NCBI GenBank assembly: GCA_026874595.1
Contig: CM049309.1
Span: 55,648,079-55,712,078, forward strand
Source of the DNA: Sipunculus nudus
Taxonomy: Eukaryota > Annelida > Sipuncula > Golfingiida > Sipunculidae
Length of the DNA: 64,000 nucleotides
Direction: 5' to 3'
Under the pieces are notes generated by a model. It was not told where the DNA came from and searched no databases. It worked only from the letters and a program-made list of their open reading frames with translations. Shown one piece after another: positions 10,975 to 22,925 of this stretch (within the stretch, counting starts at the first letter, position 1; every line of letters starts with the position of its first letter). Both the position numbers and the translations under genes were made by a program.

Positions 10975-12395
10975 TTGGGTTTGTCTGTCTGTCTGTCCGT
11001 CTGTCTGTCTGTCTGTCCGTCCGTCCGTCCGTCCGTCAGGTTTCGTTTCCGTGCGTTACCTTCCCTAAATATTATCCGATTTTATCCAAATTTTGGTCAG
11101 TGATTGCTCTTATGCATACTTTGGTTGGGATTGGTTTTGGAGTGTCTGGCTTCTGTCTGTCTATCTGTATGTCTGTCACTTTTTCTGTCTGTCTGTCAGG
11201 TTATCATTTCCATGCAATAACTTTCCTAAATGTTATCGGATTTCATTCAAATTTTGGTCAGTGATTGCTCTCATGCTTACCTTGGTTGGGATAGGTTTTG
11301 GAGTTTCTGGCTTCTATCTGTCTGTCTGTCTGTCACTTTGTCTGTCCATCCCTCAAGTTTTTGTTTCCGTGCGATTACTTTCTTAAATATTATCCGATTT
11401 CATTCAAATTTGGTCAGTGTTTGCAATCATGCATACCTTGGTTGGGATTTGTTTTGGAGTGTCTGGCTTCTGCCTGTCTGTATGTCTGTCACTTTGTCTG
11501 TTTGTCTGTCAGGTTTTCATTTCTATACAATAACTTTCCTAAATATTATCCGATTTCATTCCAATTTTGGTCAGTGATTGCTCTCATGCATACCTTGGTT
11601 GGGATTTGTTTTTGAGTGTATGGTTTCTGTCTGTCTGTATGTATGTCTGTCACTTTGTCTGTCTGTCTGTCAGTTTTCATTTCCATGTGATAACTTTCCT
11701 AAATATTATCCGATTTCATTCCAATTTTGGTCAGTGATTGCTCTTATGCTTACCTTGGTTGGAATTGGTTTTGGAGTGTCTGGCTTCTGTTTGTCTGTCT
11801 GTCGCTATTTCTGTGCATCCGTCAAGTTTTCGTGTCTATTCCATTATTTTCCTAAATATAATCTGATTTCATTCAAATTTTGGTCAGTCATTGCTCTCAT
11901 GCTTACTTTGGTTGGGATTAGTTTGTCAGTCCGTCAGATTTTTATTTCCGTGGATAACTTTCCTAAATATTATCCGATTTCATTTAAATTTTGGTCAGAC
12001 ATTGCTCTAATGCATACCTTTGCTGGGATTAGATTCGGAATGTCTGGCTTTTGCCTGTCTGTCTGTCAATATGTCTGTCCGTCTGTCAGGTTTTCCGTTG
12101 TCTGCTATAACTTTCTTAAATATTATCCGATGTCATTCAAATTTTGGTAAGTGATTGCTCTCATGCTTACCTTGGTTTGGATATGTTTTGAAGTGTCTGG
12201 CTTATGTCCGTCTGTCACTCTGTCTGTCAGTTTGTCAGGTTTTCATTTCTGTGGGATAACTTTCCTAAATATTATCCGATTTCATTCAAATTTTGGCCAG
12301 TGATTGCTCTCATGCATACCCTGGTTGGGATTTGCTTTGGAATGTCTGGCTTCTGTCTGTCTGTCTGTTACTCTGTCTGTACGTCCTTTATCAAG
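10975..12395. repeat. Minisatellite, ~155-159 bp period, ~9 units, unit 1 intron h-i
   Basis: CCTAAATATTATCC-like cores recur near 11066, 11225, 11384, 11539, 11698, 11853, 11964, 12115 and 12265. Each unit has a CTGT-rich run, then TTTCCTAAATATTATCC, TTTGGTCAGTGATTGCTC and TTGGTTGGGATT. Long apparent ORFs here (CLSVCLSV type) are repeat artefacts. 12400-13340 downstream shows nothing recognisable. Confidence 0.95.
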
Positions 12396-13350
12396 CATGA
12401 AAAACAACAAGAACCCAAAGCAGGGGACATAAATCCTACAAATTTGCTTGTTTATCTTTATTTTAAGGAGGTAGAAATGGCCGGTTCCAAAGTACTTCCG
12501 GATACAAGCTCATGTTAACATATAGCCTACGCCACGCGGACCGCGCTTACCCGCTTCACGTGTTGTAGCAGAGCTTTACGTTTGTTCAGCGTGATGCCAC
12601 ATACAATGTTATATTTTAACTTATAGATAAATTATTAATACGTATTCCTTCCCGTGTCCTACGGCATGTCATCCCGGGCTCACTTGGGCTACGACTAGTC
12701 TTTGCTTTGCAACGCACGTCTCATAAACAAACCCCGAGTATAATATATATTTTTTTTTATCAAATTTGATAAATGATTATTGACTATACTTTTGCATAAT
12801 TGTGTTTCCAGTAATTCAAACTCTATAATGACGTATTGGAAAAATTACAAATTTGGCAACAAAAACCTATGCAATCCTTGGATTCCGGAGCATGTGACAC
12901 TGCTTGTTTACATTACTTTTTAGTCTCTTACATAGACACGCTGTGGCGCCACCTTCAATATATGATGGGGTACCAGTCTTGATCCAAATTCACACAAGTA
13001 AGCCGCTAAAATTGTGCCCACCAGTATCTTCAGACTTTTTACATATCAGAGGTTGTTTCGTATGAAACATGTCAAGGCATATAGTCGGATTCCAGTCTTA
13101 AAAAGCCTGCTTTGTATTGATATAAATATGACTTCACAAAATCAGCGTAGAGAGGTACAGTTTCGATTTTATTATAATAACAGTGCAAGAATCTCACCAC
13201 GTGTGCACTTATATTCAATCTTATATTGTATAATTTTAACTTTATTTTTAAACGCGTATGTTAGCGGCCCTACGACGTTGAGACTCAAGAAACAGTTGAA
13301 TTTTACCCCGATTGAAACATAATTCTTTTGCCGTTTTAATACGTTTACAG

Positions 13351-14222
13351 CTTTCGGACGCTGAGAGGTCTAAATTTATTAGATTTACCCCGAGGGTTGA
13401 CTAATTATTCATTATTTTATCTTTTGGTCTTAATATATTTAGCGTTGGAAAGCTGCGACTCCAAACTGTGTTTTATCTAAACAGAGGGAGGCTTTTAAAA
13501 CTATGTTAAATACGATTGTAGTCTCTGATTTGGAGACTCAAAACTGTCTAAAAGTTAAGTAAAATCCACGGGTTGACCAATTATTCATTAATTAAACTTC
13601 TTTTATTTTTTTACACGTTTACAGTTCTCAAACATGAATATACCAAGCTGTGTTAGATCTGACTCCTGAGTTAACCATTTATTTATTTTTGGGCAAAAAA
13701 AATATAAAATAAATAACTTAAAAGCTATGGTTCTCAGGCACTGCCCGCGTCAATTTTAACCTGAGGCATCAAACATTTTTATTTTGATTTTCATCTTTCA
13801 AGAAGATAAAATAATACCATTTTGATAAGATTTCCTTGTGTTTTTACCAGTTGAGCAAAAAATTCTGTTGTTTTCATGCTTCTCTATGATCATGTGACAT
13901 TTTTAATGAAACATACCTAAAGGTAACAAATGAAATATCACCCGCCCGCAATGATTTCTGATAAAAAGTGCCCAAGAACCATACCTTCTTTGGCCTTATA
14001 CTAATATTAAGTCTATATTTTAATACGTTTACAGCTGTCCAACTTAATGACACCTGACTAGGTAAGATCTGACTACCCGGGTGGACCATTCATTTATTAT
14101 TATACCAAATTTGTTTTAATACTGTTACAGCTCGCCAACATGAAGATTCCAGACTGCTCTAAACCTCCTGGTGGACAAATCATTGATTATTTTACTAAGT
14201 TTATTTTTTAACCCTTTTACAG
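13351..14222 (+). repeat. Array of decayed copies of the acceptor and 5' end of exon i, unit 1
   Basis: Starts near 13351, 13440, 13530, 13625, 14035 and 14131 precede the real exon at 14223, spaced 89-96 bp apart except for a ~300-bp insertion at about 13700-14010. Most keep a (T/C)TTTACAG acceptor followed by CTCTCCGACAT-like, CCAGACTG-like and GGGTGGACCA-like blocks and an ATTATTCATTA tail. Confidence 0.85.
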
Positions 14223-14427
14223 CTCTCCGACATAGAGATTCCAGACTGCGTTAGATCTGACCCCCGGGTGGACCAGGCTGACCAGCCGATCTGCGATGAT
14301 TACACGTCCATGGAAGATCAGAGGATCACCCGAGTCAACCTGTTCCCGCCAAAATTCAGCTCCTCAAACAAGACGATACACGACGCCATGATCCTCACCA
14401 ACAGCGTCCCCATGTACAACGGATCAG
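14223..14427 (+). CDS. ENPP unit 1 exon i
   Basis: Reads EIPDCVRSDPRVD...VNLFPPKFSSSNKTIHDAMI...NSVPMYNGS. It corresponds to two exons (61383-61539 and 61905-61985) of the downstream gene fused without the intervening intron. Donor gtcaga is weak. Six decayed copies of its 5' end precede it in the intron. Confidence 0.9.
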
Positions 14428-14634
14428 GTCAGAAGGAAAACTTTGAAATCAAACTAAAACATAGGGACGTCCAAAATACATTGTAAAGGCACCCTGATCT
14501 TCAATATCAATGTAAATAGCAGTCATGAATACCTTTGGATTAATAACCAAAAACTGATTTATTTGTTGAAAACTCTACTTCATGTTCCAGTTCATTCCTT
14601 ATATGGAATTCCTTATCTCCTTTGACTTTTAGGA

Positions 14635-14720
14635 GGAAAACCTTGCGGTACAAGAACTTTGTGTGGACATTAAGTATTCTAAGAACGTTTACTGCATATG
14701 GAATTCCTAATCTAGCGAAG
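14635..14720 (+). pseudogene. Possible remnant of exon j (calcium-loop exon) in unit 1
   Basis: Between a tttag acceptor and GCGAAG|gtgaca there is a short stretch with faint resemblance (KYSKNVYCIW against [10 protein letters not shown]), but it hits a stop and has no DYDADG loop. It may be chance; either way a proper calcium-loop exon is absent. Confidence 0.25.
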
Positions 14721-14744
14721 GTGACATGATTTATCTCGTTACAG

Positions 14745-14892
14745 AAACCAGATAAACAACACGGTGTACATCCCCTCCCACTACTACCTTGTCGCCCTGA
14801 AATGTAACAAACCTGACTGTACAGCAGACATGGATTATGACGTACAGGCGTTTATCTTACCCAACATCGACAGGACGCTCAACTGTATGCAG
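14745..14892 (+). CDS. ENPP unit 1 exon k
   Basis: Reads YIPSHYYLVALKCNKPDC...AFILPNIDRTLNCMQ, matching family PTHYFVVLTSC...PFIIPHR. It begins one base into a codon, so it needs a preceding exon ending two bases into one; exon i ends one base in, which exposes the exon j gap. Confidence 0.92.
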
Positions 14893-15158
14893 GTAGGACA
14901 CGTCAATTTCAGGGATCGTTTGGTATGATCGATAAGATCATTCGGTAATTAACCTTTATAGTCAAGCATATTCACAGAGAAAGTCCAATGTATCTGTGGT
15001 CAAATACAAAAATGATGCCTAATAATTTTTTTTATGGTAAATATTTTATAATTTCAAAATGAAACGATCTGCTTTGATTTATCTGATGTTGAGTTTAACG
15101 TTTAATGAATGAATGAATATAGTAGGTATCATAGTTTTTGTCATTCTTGTTGTTGTAG

Positions 15159-15308
15159 TTCCGCCTGGACGATTACCTGATAGATAACACAGCACGTATC
15201 CGGGACATCGAGCTGCTGACAGGCTTACAGTTCCTGACAGCACACAACACTCAGCAAGGATTGCTGGCTCGGCTGCGTCTTCAACAGCGACTGTGGACCA
15301 AATCATAA
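15159..15308 (+). CDS. ENPP unit 1 exon l, C-terminus with stop
   Basis: Reads FRLDDYLIDNTARIRDIELL then TGLQFL, ending LQQRLWTKS and TAA. RIRDIELLTGL is the family C-terminal signature ([11 protein letters not shown]). Confidence 0.95.
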   Translation, partial: FRLDDYLIDNTARIRDIELLTGLQFLTAHNTQQGLLARLRLQQRLWTKS

Positions 15309-15442
15309 CACGTGTCGAAATATATGTGTAATGTTTGAGCAGGCATATCATAAGGACACTACGATCCTCGTATCATTCTAATTCATGCCCTATTCTTTCT
15401 GGAATCTTAATCACACAAAATCAGCAATAGAGGATATGTAAC

Positions 15443-15448
15443 AATAAA
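15443..15448 (+). other. AATAAA polyadenylation signal, unit 1
   Basis: First AATAAA in the 3' flank, ~135 bp downstream of the stop codon at 15308. Confidence 0.5.
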
Positions 15449-17591
15449 CAAATGTTAAATCATAAAATGTGTCGATTTTTTGTGTGTGTCATGTTAAAAG
15501 TTTGAGCAGGCATATCATAAAGGCACTTTGTAGTAATCATAAAAAATGTACATGTATTTAGGAAAATTAAACATAAAGAGTACAGATATATGATTAAGTA
15601 CCCGAATACATGTCTAGCTGCAACTATGAACACATTTATCACAATATAAAACTGACATTAAAGTGTGCATCAACGTGTACGGTATAACATAAATAAACAA
15701 AAAAAAAATCCGTGACAGCTATAGGAATACGCAGTACAGTGTTGATATAACATTTGGATTAGGAAACTAAAACAATCGTTAGTGCGGCGTAATCAGAAGT
15801 GTCCAGCTGTTACATTCAATCGACTGCTATACACATAATCACAAAAAGATAAAACGTTTAAAAGTCCAGAGAATACCTGGTACAAACGACAATGATTGCA
15901 CAACACAACCGCAGTTCTTGATATCGTTTCAATCTCGGCAATTATCTCAACAGAATGTCTCTTCATTTAACAGAATGTTTGTTTCGACGTACAATTCACA
16001 CAAAGGTGCTTGAGTTTCATCAACTAAGGAACTGTTTGGATATAACAGGATTCATTTACTTTCAGCAAAGGAAACTTTCATGACTATTTCGTGAATATCA
16101 TGGCCCCTTTTCCCATCACTTTGGATCCCTACATAAGAACATAACTGTAACCTAATAAACCGGCACTGATGATCATCTGCAAACACTGAGTAATGAAAAA
16201 TATAGCTAAAAGAATGCAAATTTCATTATGTAGTGAATTTTTGCACTTTTTAAATTTCACGTGTTAGTTTTATGGTTATATATTTTCCAACTGCCATTAC
16301 ATATTTTGATTAATAGATGAAACGTCCTTGATCAAGGCAGACACTTTATCTGTCTAAGAGATACCCAAACAGTTGACAGAAAGGTGAATCCATGACTATA
16401 TCTCTGTTTTAGCCTATGCAGATTGCCTCTATTATCACTTATATAATGTATTGATTACCACTTAGATATTATAAATTATCATTTGCATACATTCATAATC
16501 ACATACTTAAATATGTTCTTAATAGCTGTATTATAAAAATGACTACAAAGTTCACTCGTACAACTGTTCGTTGAAGGTAACTCCGTTCCCATTCGTCCTG
16601 TCATTGCTTGCTGTCAGCTTCGAGATCGGGAATGCACCGTGCGTATGAACTGAAGCTGCGCACAGGACTTGCAATGGTGTACAACTACGTCGTAACCCAA
16701 TTAACCAGATCAGATAGGCCCTATTATATATATATTAAAGTCAATTTCAGTTCTGAGAAGCAAAACAATCCATTTCCATTTCCGGATCCCACTCCGTTCA
16801 TCAGGAAAATTGGAATCTGATTCTGTCCATATATTAAAATCACGACATACATGGCCGCTTTGTGTGTCATCATTACGAATTCGGGAAAGTGATAGAAAAG
16901 CCCGGAAGACCAGGACATTAGTAATAAAACTTTGTAAAGTACCGGGAAAACGGCACTGTTGAATAAACTTGTGTTACAATCGTTATTTTACTCGCATTAA
17001 CATTTTATCATAGCTTTCTCAAATAATTGTAATATATTTTATTTCATTAACTGATGTTTAAACATTGCAGTTATCAATACATAACGGCCTATTGTCCCCT
17101 TTTATGAATTAGAATGTTTTTTATGATTTAACATTCTAAACTTCTCATCAAAACGATGAACTTGGAAATACCTACCATTTTAAATTCCTTCCCTGCAACT
17201 TACGGTCTTTACACAGCGCTTTAACTATAGGCCTACTTCCTATATGGTAAGCGCTGTTTGTTATGACCTCGTATCCTGAATTGCTACACCAGAGGGGAGC
17301 ACTGTATTTTTGTCCAATCAGATGAGACCTTGTGCTGGAAGACACGGCCAAGCGAGGAATACACGGAGCCAATCATGCTTATTTCGTTTTGAGTGACAGC
17401 TCATCGCCCCGGTAACCGTATGAACAGGCCACAGGCTCAGAGAGAAATGCCGCAGACGTGGTTTACTTAGGGCCTTGGCCACATAGGATGTCCGGTCGGT
17501 GAGCTGTATTCAAACGAAACGTAACAACAAAGGCTGCGTGCACACCTCGCTGGCTAGTTCTACAGACACCAGACTCATGGCTACGCTAACA

Positions 17592-17753
17592 CCACAGGCA
17601 CTCGTTTCCAGCACTAAAATGGCCTAGAAACCGTAAACACATGTCGTATGGGCGATATACCAGTTATAAAAGAACTTATATCTGGTATATCGCCCATACG
17701 ACATGTGTTTACGGTTTCTAGGCCATTTTAGTGCTGGAAACGAGTGCCTGTGG
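17592..17753. repeat. Perfect 72-bp inverted repeat, array copy 2
   Basis: Identical to the hairpin at 2163-2324. Confidence 0.95.
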
Positions 17754-18797
17754 CTAACACATTCATACTGTCAGAATCGAATCGGTCGATGATGCGAGAA
17801 TGCAGAAGGAACAATTAAAATTCGAACGTAAACTTGTCTTCAAACGGCGCTTCAAGCGCAGCTATGGGCGGAGCCAGGATGCCTGTCGCGTGTTTGTTTA
17901 TTAGCATCTGGTTGGCTGCTTGTCACATCATATGCACGTTTTGTTCAGCGGACAGCGAACCGCCATCTGGTGTCTAAATATATCATTAACGGTCAAAGCT
18001 GGCAGCGTGAAAATCAGTTGCTTCTTTAGAAGCGTAAGATTTCCGCTGGCTCGGGAGCGTACTGCAACTGCGCTACAGCCGTCATTGCCACAACAAACTT
18101 CAAGACAAAGATTGAAGACTGGTAAGAATTTCAGAATCGTCCAGCTAGTTTCCTGAATCATTTAGGATCTTGAACATATATGTCTGGCTCATTGAACAAG
18201 GCCAAGGCATATTCTTGCGCAAGTTTTCAATAATATGATCATGCCGTCAATTCCGAAGGCCATATAGGAATACATAATTATAACAACATCTACTCTGGGC
18301 GTTTTGATTGGGCAATCTTTATTCGTAAAATGCCATCTTTATTCGTAAAGTGCTTTATGAAAGAAAAATATATGCAGAAGGACGAATAAAAACCATCACA
18401 TACACCAGATTTTTCACTCTATAGTCAGTTGACAAGCACTTTCGGCCTCCTAAATCATCGTCCTTCGCGCGAGGAACCGTCACAAACGCCAAACTGATCG
18501 CTTTCTTTGCGATTCACAAAGCTGCTGAGACCACTGCGTGTTTCCTCTCGAACGTGAAATATATATATAGATGTCCGTTTTGATTGGCGAGTGCCAGAAT
18601 GTGTCCACACATCGTCGGGCCATGCGCACTACACCTCTGGGGCTCACGGCTGTTACGAAAAGCCTTGCAACTCAGACTTGGGCAACAAGATACTTTTTAC
18701 CATAGTGTGCCAAGAGGAACCATCCGAGAAGTCAACCAGGACACCACTTTTCACAATGAAACTCGCCACTGTCAGGTTATGTCATTATTTATTACAG

Positions 18798-18936
18798 AAC
18801 GATGGATAACGATGACCGGGTGGACATTGCTGTGTCGTGGTTGGACGGTTCTGAGGGCGTGAAGCCGGACTTTATCCCTCTCTACTTCAGCTCCGTTGAT
18901 GTTGCCGGGCACCAGGGAGGCCCTGAGATTGGAACG
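18798..18936 (+). CDS. ENPP unit 2 exon a
   Basis: Copy of 3369-3507 (DVAGH zinc pair). Confidence 0.9.
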
Positions 18937-19836
18937 GTAGGTGTTTAGATTTTATACATGTTCATTTACTGAAGATTTAGTATGAATTATTGACAATAAA
19001 TACATAATGTTAAAGGGTTGTCTCGTCCCAAGACGAATTATTCCGATTCATCTGCTTCTCTCCCTCGCCGTCTTGAGATTGGCCTCGTAAGGTTCTAAAT
19101 AGGAGACCCCTTTGGAATCGTATAAATGGCATTTTAAGAGGTGTCAACATAAATAATAACCATATTGTTGTCTTTGGATGTTTTATGAATCTATACATAG
19201 TTATGGCCCCAAAATAATGCTCAGTTTCCCTACTGATCCATAATTTTGCCAAGAGCTGTTATGTTTACAAAGAAAACAAGCCGCCATGTTTACATGAGTG
19301 GCCCAAGTCAACGGGATTAAGACTGGGAACCCGCTCTGATATTATCGCTGTTTGAACTGGAAAAAGCGGGCGATAATAGATGTCAGTGCAAAGTACCAGT
19401 CGATCAACGTCCGCTCATTACAGATTCCTGTTGTTTGATATGTTTAAATCAACGCCGGCTCAAAAGGATCGTTAGGGATAATGTTTCATTAATATCTCAA
19501 GGTAAGAACGTGGTAAAGTTGGCAAAAAGAACCATTTACTACCAAGTCACGAACGGGTATATATTGGTGTGTATATTTAGCAGATTTTAGAGTTTTTTTG
19601 GTGCCTTCTACCAGTGTCTACCATTTCACCATTACGAGGCCTAACTGAACAGGTCATTCCCAAAACTGTGATCGTATCACAATTGTGGATTCCGCAACAA
19701 GTTAAAAGGATATAATCATGCTTGACATTGGTCTCCGTCGAGCTTTGTCCAACAAGTAATAATACATTGCGTGAAATAAAGTGTTATGAACATTTTTCGC
19801 TATCATGTCTTAATTTATATCATGTTTCTGCATACT

Positions 19837-19839
<3 letters not shown>

Positions 19840-19897
<58 letters not shown>
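19840..19897. repeat. (AT)n microsatellite, unit 2
   Basis: Two bases shorter than the copy 1 tract; one of the few differences between the copies. Confidence 0.97.
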
Positions 19898-19900
<3 letters not shown>

Positions 19901-20529
19901 AGGATCCAGGATACAGTCGTATAAAAGATTAAGAGTAAACACTAAAGCACTTAAACCATTTGCCGAGGAAAATATAAAGTGCAAATATTGTTTTATGTAA
20001 CCTGTAAATTTATCCGAATTATCAAGAACATTATCAATAACAGACTCACTTTAAAAATTGCTCAACCCCGGAGATTGAACGTGCTCTTGAAATCAGAGAC
20101 GATGAACTGCGGGATTTAAGGAGCCGCATCTCTAGTGAATGTAACAAGTTTAGATATTATAATTTTTCGTTAATTGGAATGTCTCGAGTGTTTAAAACGA
20201 TCTTCAAGAGCATCTCACAGCGGATATCGTAGGTGGAAATCACGGAAACTAGGATTAACCTGTGCAGAGAATAGTTTACATTCACAAGCTAGTCTAAAAG
20301 CTCAGTGCATGATTTCCAGATGCATAACTAACCGGATTACTTTGACTGAGCTCAGTTTGCTGTAGAACATTTGATTTAAAAAGGACGGGTCCGTCATGGC
20401 ATCACATCATCTTACATATTTCCCCCATTATTTCATATTCCAAAGTCCATTTACAATTGCATATTGAACTGACAGTTACAGAAAGATGGGACGGTCCTTA
20501 GTTTTCCGATATTGTTATAGCGTTTACAG

Positions 20530-20638
20530 GTTGATGACGCGTTGATTCACCTTGACAAAACTACTAAGAGGCTGATGGACAGTTTGTATCGACGGGGGAC
20601 ACACAACTGTGTCAATGTAATCATTGTCTCCGATCACG
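20530..20638 (+). CDS. ENPP unit 2 exon b
   Basis: Copy of 5103-5211 (VSDHG). Confidence 0.92.
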
Positions 20639-20937
20639 GTGAGTGTTAAAAGGTAACAGTGCCACAATTTAGCAAAATATAAATAATAATTTTATAAATA
20701 GTACTTTCTTTAGTTTTTGCTGAAAATATTGTGAAATACGATTACAAAGAGCGTAAATCTTTATAGAACTCAACTGTTTTTTTCAAAACCATCTAGAGCT
20801 GGTTCGAGTTCGGTCAGATTTGAGTGGTGTTAAATACACAACCCTATCCCCGAAAAAAAACAATAAAAATTGATCTACCAAATCGCTAAGGAAATTTATA
20901 ATCAGGTATTTTGGTATCGTTTCCTTTGTCAATTCAG

Positions 20938-21099
20938 GAATGAATGATGTAAATTGTCAAGAAAGACAGTCGGGTGTCCGTGAGCATGTCGATGAGAGAA
21001 ACATGCACGTATGGACAGACGCCGCGGGCAGAGTGTCTAACAAGTACCGGAGTGACAGGTACAATGGACCCTTCTACCCAGTCGACCAGGAGGACCAAG
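20938..21099 (+). CDS. ENPP unit 2 exon c
   Basis: Copy of 5511-5672. Confidence 0.85.
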
Positions 21100-21336
21100 G
21101 TGGGAAGCACAGGCACAATATATTAAGAAAGTGCATGTACAACATACGTGTAGAAATCTTAGCGAGCTATATAAAGACACACACACACTCAAACCCGTGT
21201 GCCGTAGTAACAGACCTTCTGCATCGTGGACCAGGAGGAACAAGGCAGGGAGCAAAATTATTAGGAAGTACCTCATACATATCGAAATCTGAGCAAATAC
21301 AGACATGCAGACACAAATCCCAGTGCCATAGTACCC

Positions 21337-21556
21337 AGAAGCGGATCCAGGGGGGGGGGGGGGGTCCAGGGGGTCCGGATCCCCCCCCCCTCCCCCTTTT
21401 GTTCACCCGAAGAAACCTTTTTTAAAGGGTTTAAGACGAAATTTTGAGGCCAGGACCCCCCCCCCCCCCTTTTCTAGACCTGATGACTTTTTTAGGATTT
21501 CATTAGTCCTCCTGCATGGGTTGGACCCCCCTTTTACTAAATCCTGGATCCGCCCC
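21337..21556. mobile_element. Short hAT-like MITE, unit 2
   Basis: Copy of 5910-6125 with a longer poly-G run and the A to C change at 21531. Confidence 0.65.
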
Positions 21557-21953
21557 TGGTACCCGTTTGCCACGGGGTCCATTAGGGGTGGTGGTGGTGG
21601 TGTATAAACGCTGCTGTTGTCAGACATTATATTCTGTTTGTATTTTTACGGTTATTATCACAGCTGAATGAGGTAATATTTAGTTGGCTTTTTTATGTTT
21701 GTTTTGAGATGTTTTTGAGTGTTTCGATATATTTAAGGAACACTCCAGTGCATAAACTCTGCTTGCCGAGTCAGAAATACAAGCTAAGTTGGGTAACAGA
21801 AGAGTTTGCGCCTGCTCTTACCTCTGGCAAAACGGGACAGAGTTTGTCAATAGAATGTATATAGACTTACGTGAAGGATATTCGACCAAATTTTGTGATT
21901 ATAGTTCCGCCTGAACATTTCAAAGTATTTATCATATGTTTATATCATTTCAG

Positions 21954-22107
21954 TGCCTGTTGATAGATTTATTGAAAAGCTTGAATGTAAAATTCAAGGA
22001 GTAAAAGTTTTTGAAAAATCGATGTTCCCAAAGAGACATCACTATGCCAACAGCCACCGAATTGATGACGTCATTCTTGATGTGAACGACCGGTGGCTGG
22101 TCACAGA
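21954..22107 (+). CDS. ENPP unit 2 exon d
   Basis: Copy of 6523-6676. Confidence 0.93.
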
Positions 22108-22247
22108 GTAAGTGTAATGTTACTTGGCGCAAAAGGCTTATTATAGTTTTTTTTTTCTTTTCGACGTATCTTCCATTTTCTTTACACTTTAATTAAAATA
22201 ACAATACTGAAGGAAAATAAACTGTTTTAAATACATTATTCTGTCAG

Positions 22248-22320
22248 ATGGAAGAACGCTATACATTTATGTGGTACTAGGGGAATGCATGGAAACGATG
22301 AAATACTGCACTCGATGAAA
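22248..22320 (+). CDS. ENPP unit 2 exon e
   Basis: Copy of 6817-6889 (GMHG). Confidence 0.88.
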
Positions 22321-22581
22321 GTGAGAATTATTTACGAATATCTAAAAATCCATTTATCTAATGTATAATATTGCTAATAACAAAATTAAGTCATTTTCAA
22401 AACTAATTTGGCATATGTCTATAAATGTTAGGTCTAAGTTTCCTTAACATGCGTAATGCTGGTATACTTAATTCATACCTGATCAATAAGACCGGTACTT
22501 CCAAAATATCTTAATTGTTTAATGACCTTCATTCCACGTTTCATTAGAATTCTTAAGTTTGTTTAAAATCCGTCATTTCAG

Positions 22582-22669
22582 GCTTTCTTTCTAGCACATG
22601 GTCCTGATTTTGCGAAAGAGAAAGAAGTTGAAGAATTTGAAAACATCGAACTATATAATATTATGGCAC
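22582..22669 (+). CDS. ENPP unit 2 exon f
   Basis: Copy of 7151-7238. Confidence 0.95.
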
Positions 22670-22761
22670 GTAAGTATATTCTTTTAATGATTTTGACTTT
22701 GAAATACTCTTACCAAACATTGTTATAGCCAATGTGACATAGATTCACTATCAATTTAAAG

Positions 22762-22925
22762 GTGTGTTAGACGTCCCACCGGCACCAAACAACGGCACAG
22801 AAGGAGCTCTGTACCCGATTCTAAGGAGCCCTCCGCCACTTCCGGTTATAGATACTACAGACAGGTACAGCGTCTGTAACTACAGAGAGTTTACAAAACA
22901 CAACAACTCTTGTCCTTGTGGTCTC
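22762..22925 (+). CDS. ENPP unit 2 exon g
   Basis: Copy of 7331-7494 (PAPNNGTEG). Confidence 0.95.

Larger units (their letters stand above)
3369..15308 (+). pseudogene. ENPP-like gene, 5'-truncated, array copy 1
   Basis: ENPP enzymes hydrolyse nucleotide or phospholipid phosphodiester bonds outside the cell using two zinc ions and a Thr nucleophile. Eleven exons with proper acceptors, donors and matching phases are readable: 3369-3507, 5103-5211, 5511-5672, 6523-6676, 6817-6889, 7151-7238, 7331-7494, 10400-10603, 14223-14427, 14745-14892, 15159-15308 (stop TAA 15306-15308). They encode the second half of the phosphodiesterase domain (VDVAGH, VSDHG, GMHG keep the later zinc ligands) and the nuclease-like domain, ending ELLTGLQFL...LWTKS. 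The exons for the first Asp and the Thr nucleophile are not found upstream, so this copy should be catalytically dead. The exon expected between 14427 and 14745 is missing or decayed, and joining the flanking exons shifts the frame. All exons before that lesion are open, so the duplication is young or a shorter product (~445 aa from ATG 3373) is used. Confidence 0.8.

Noticed and set aside
11093-12518. Several 97-190 codon ORFs rich in Leu-Ser-Val-Cys
   Set aside because: Products of the CTGT minisatellite, not genes.
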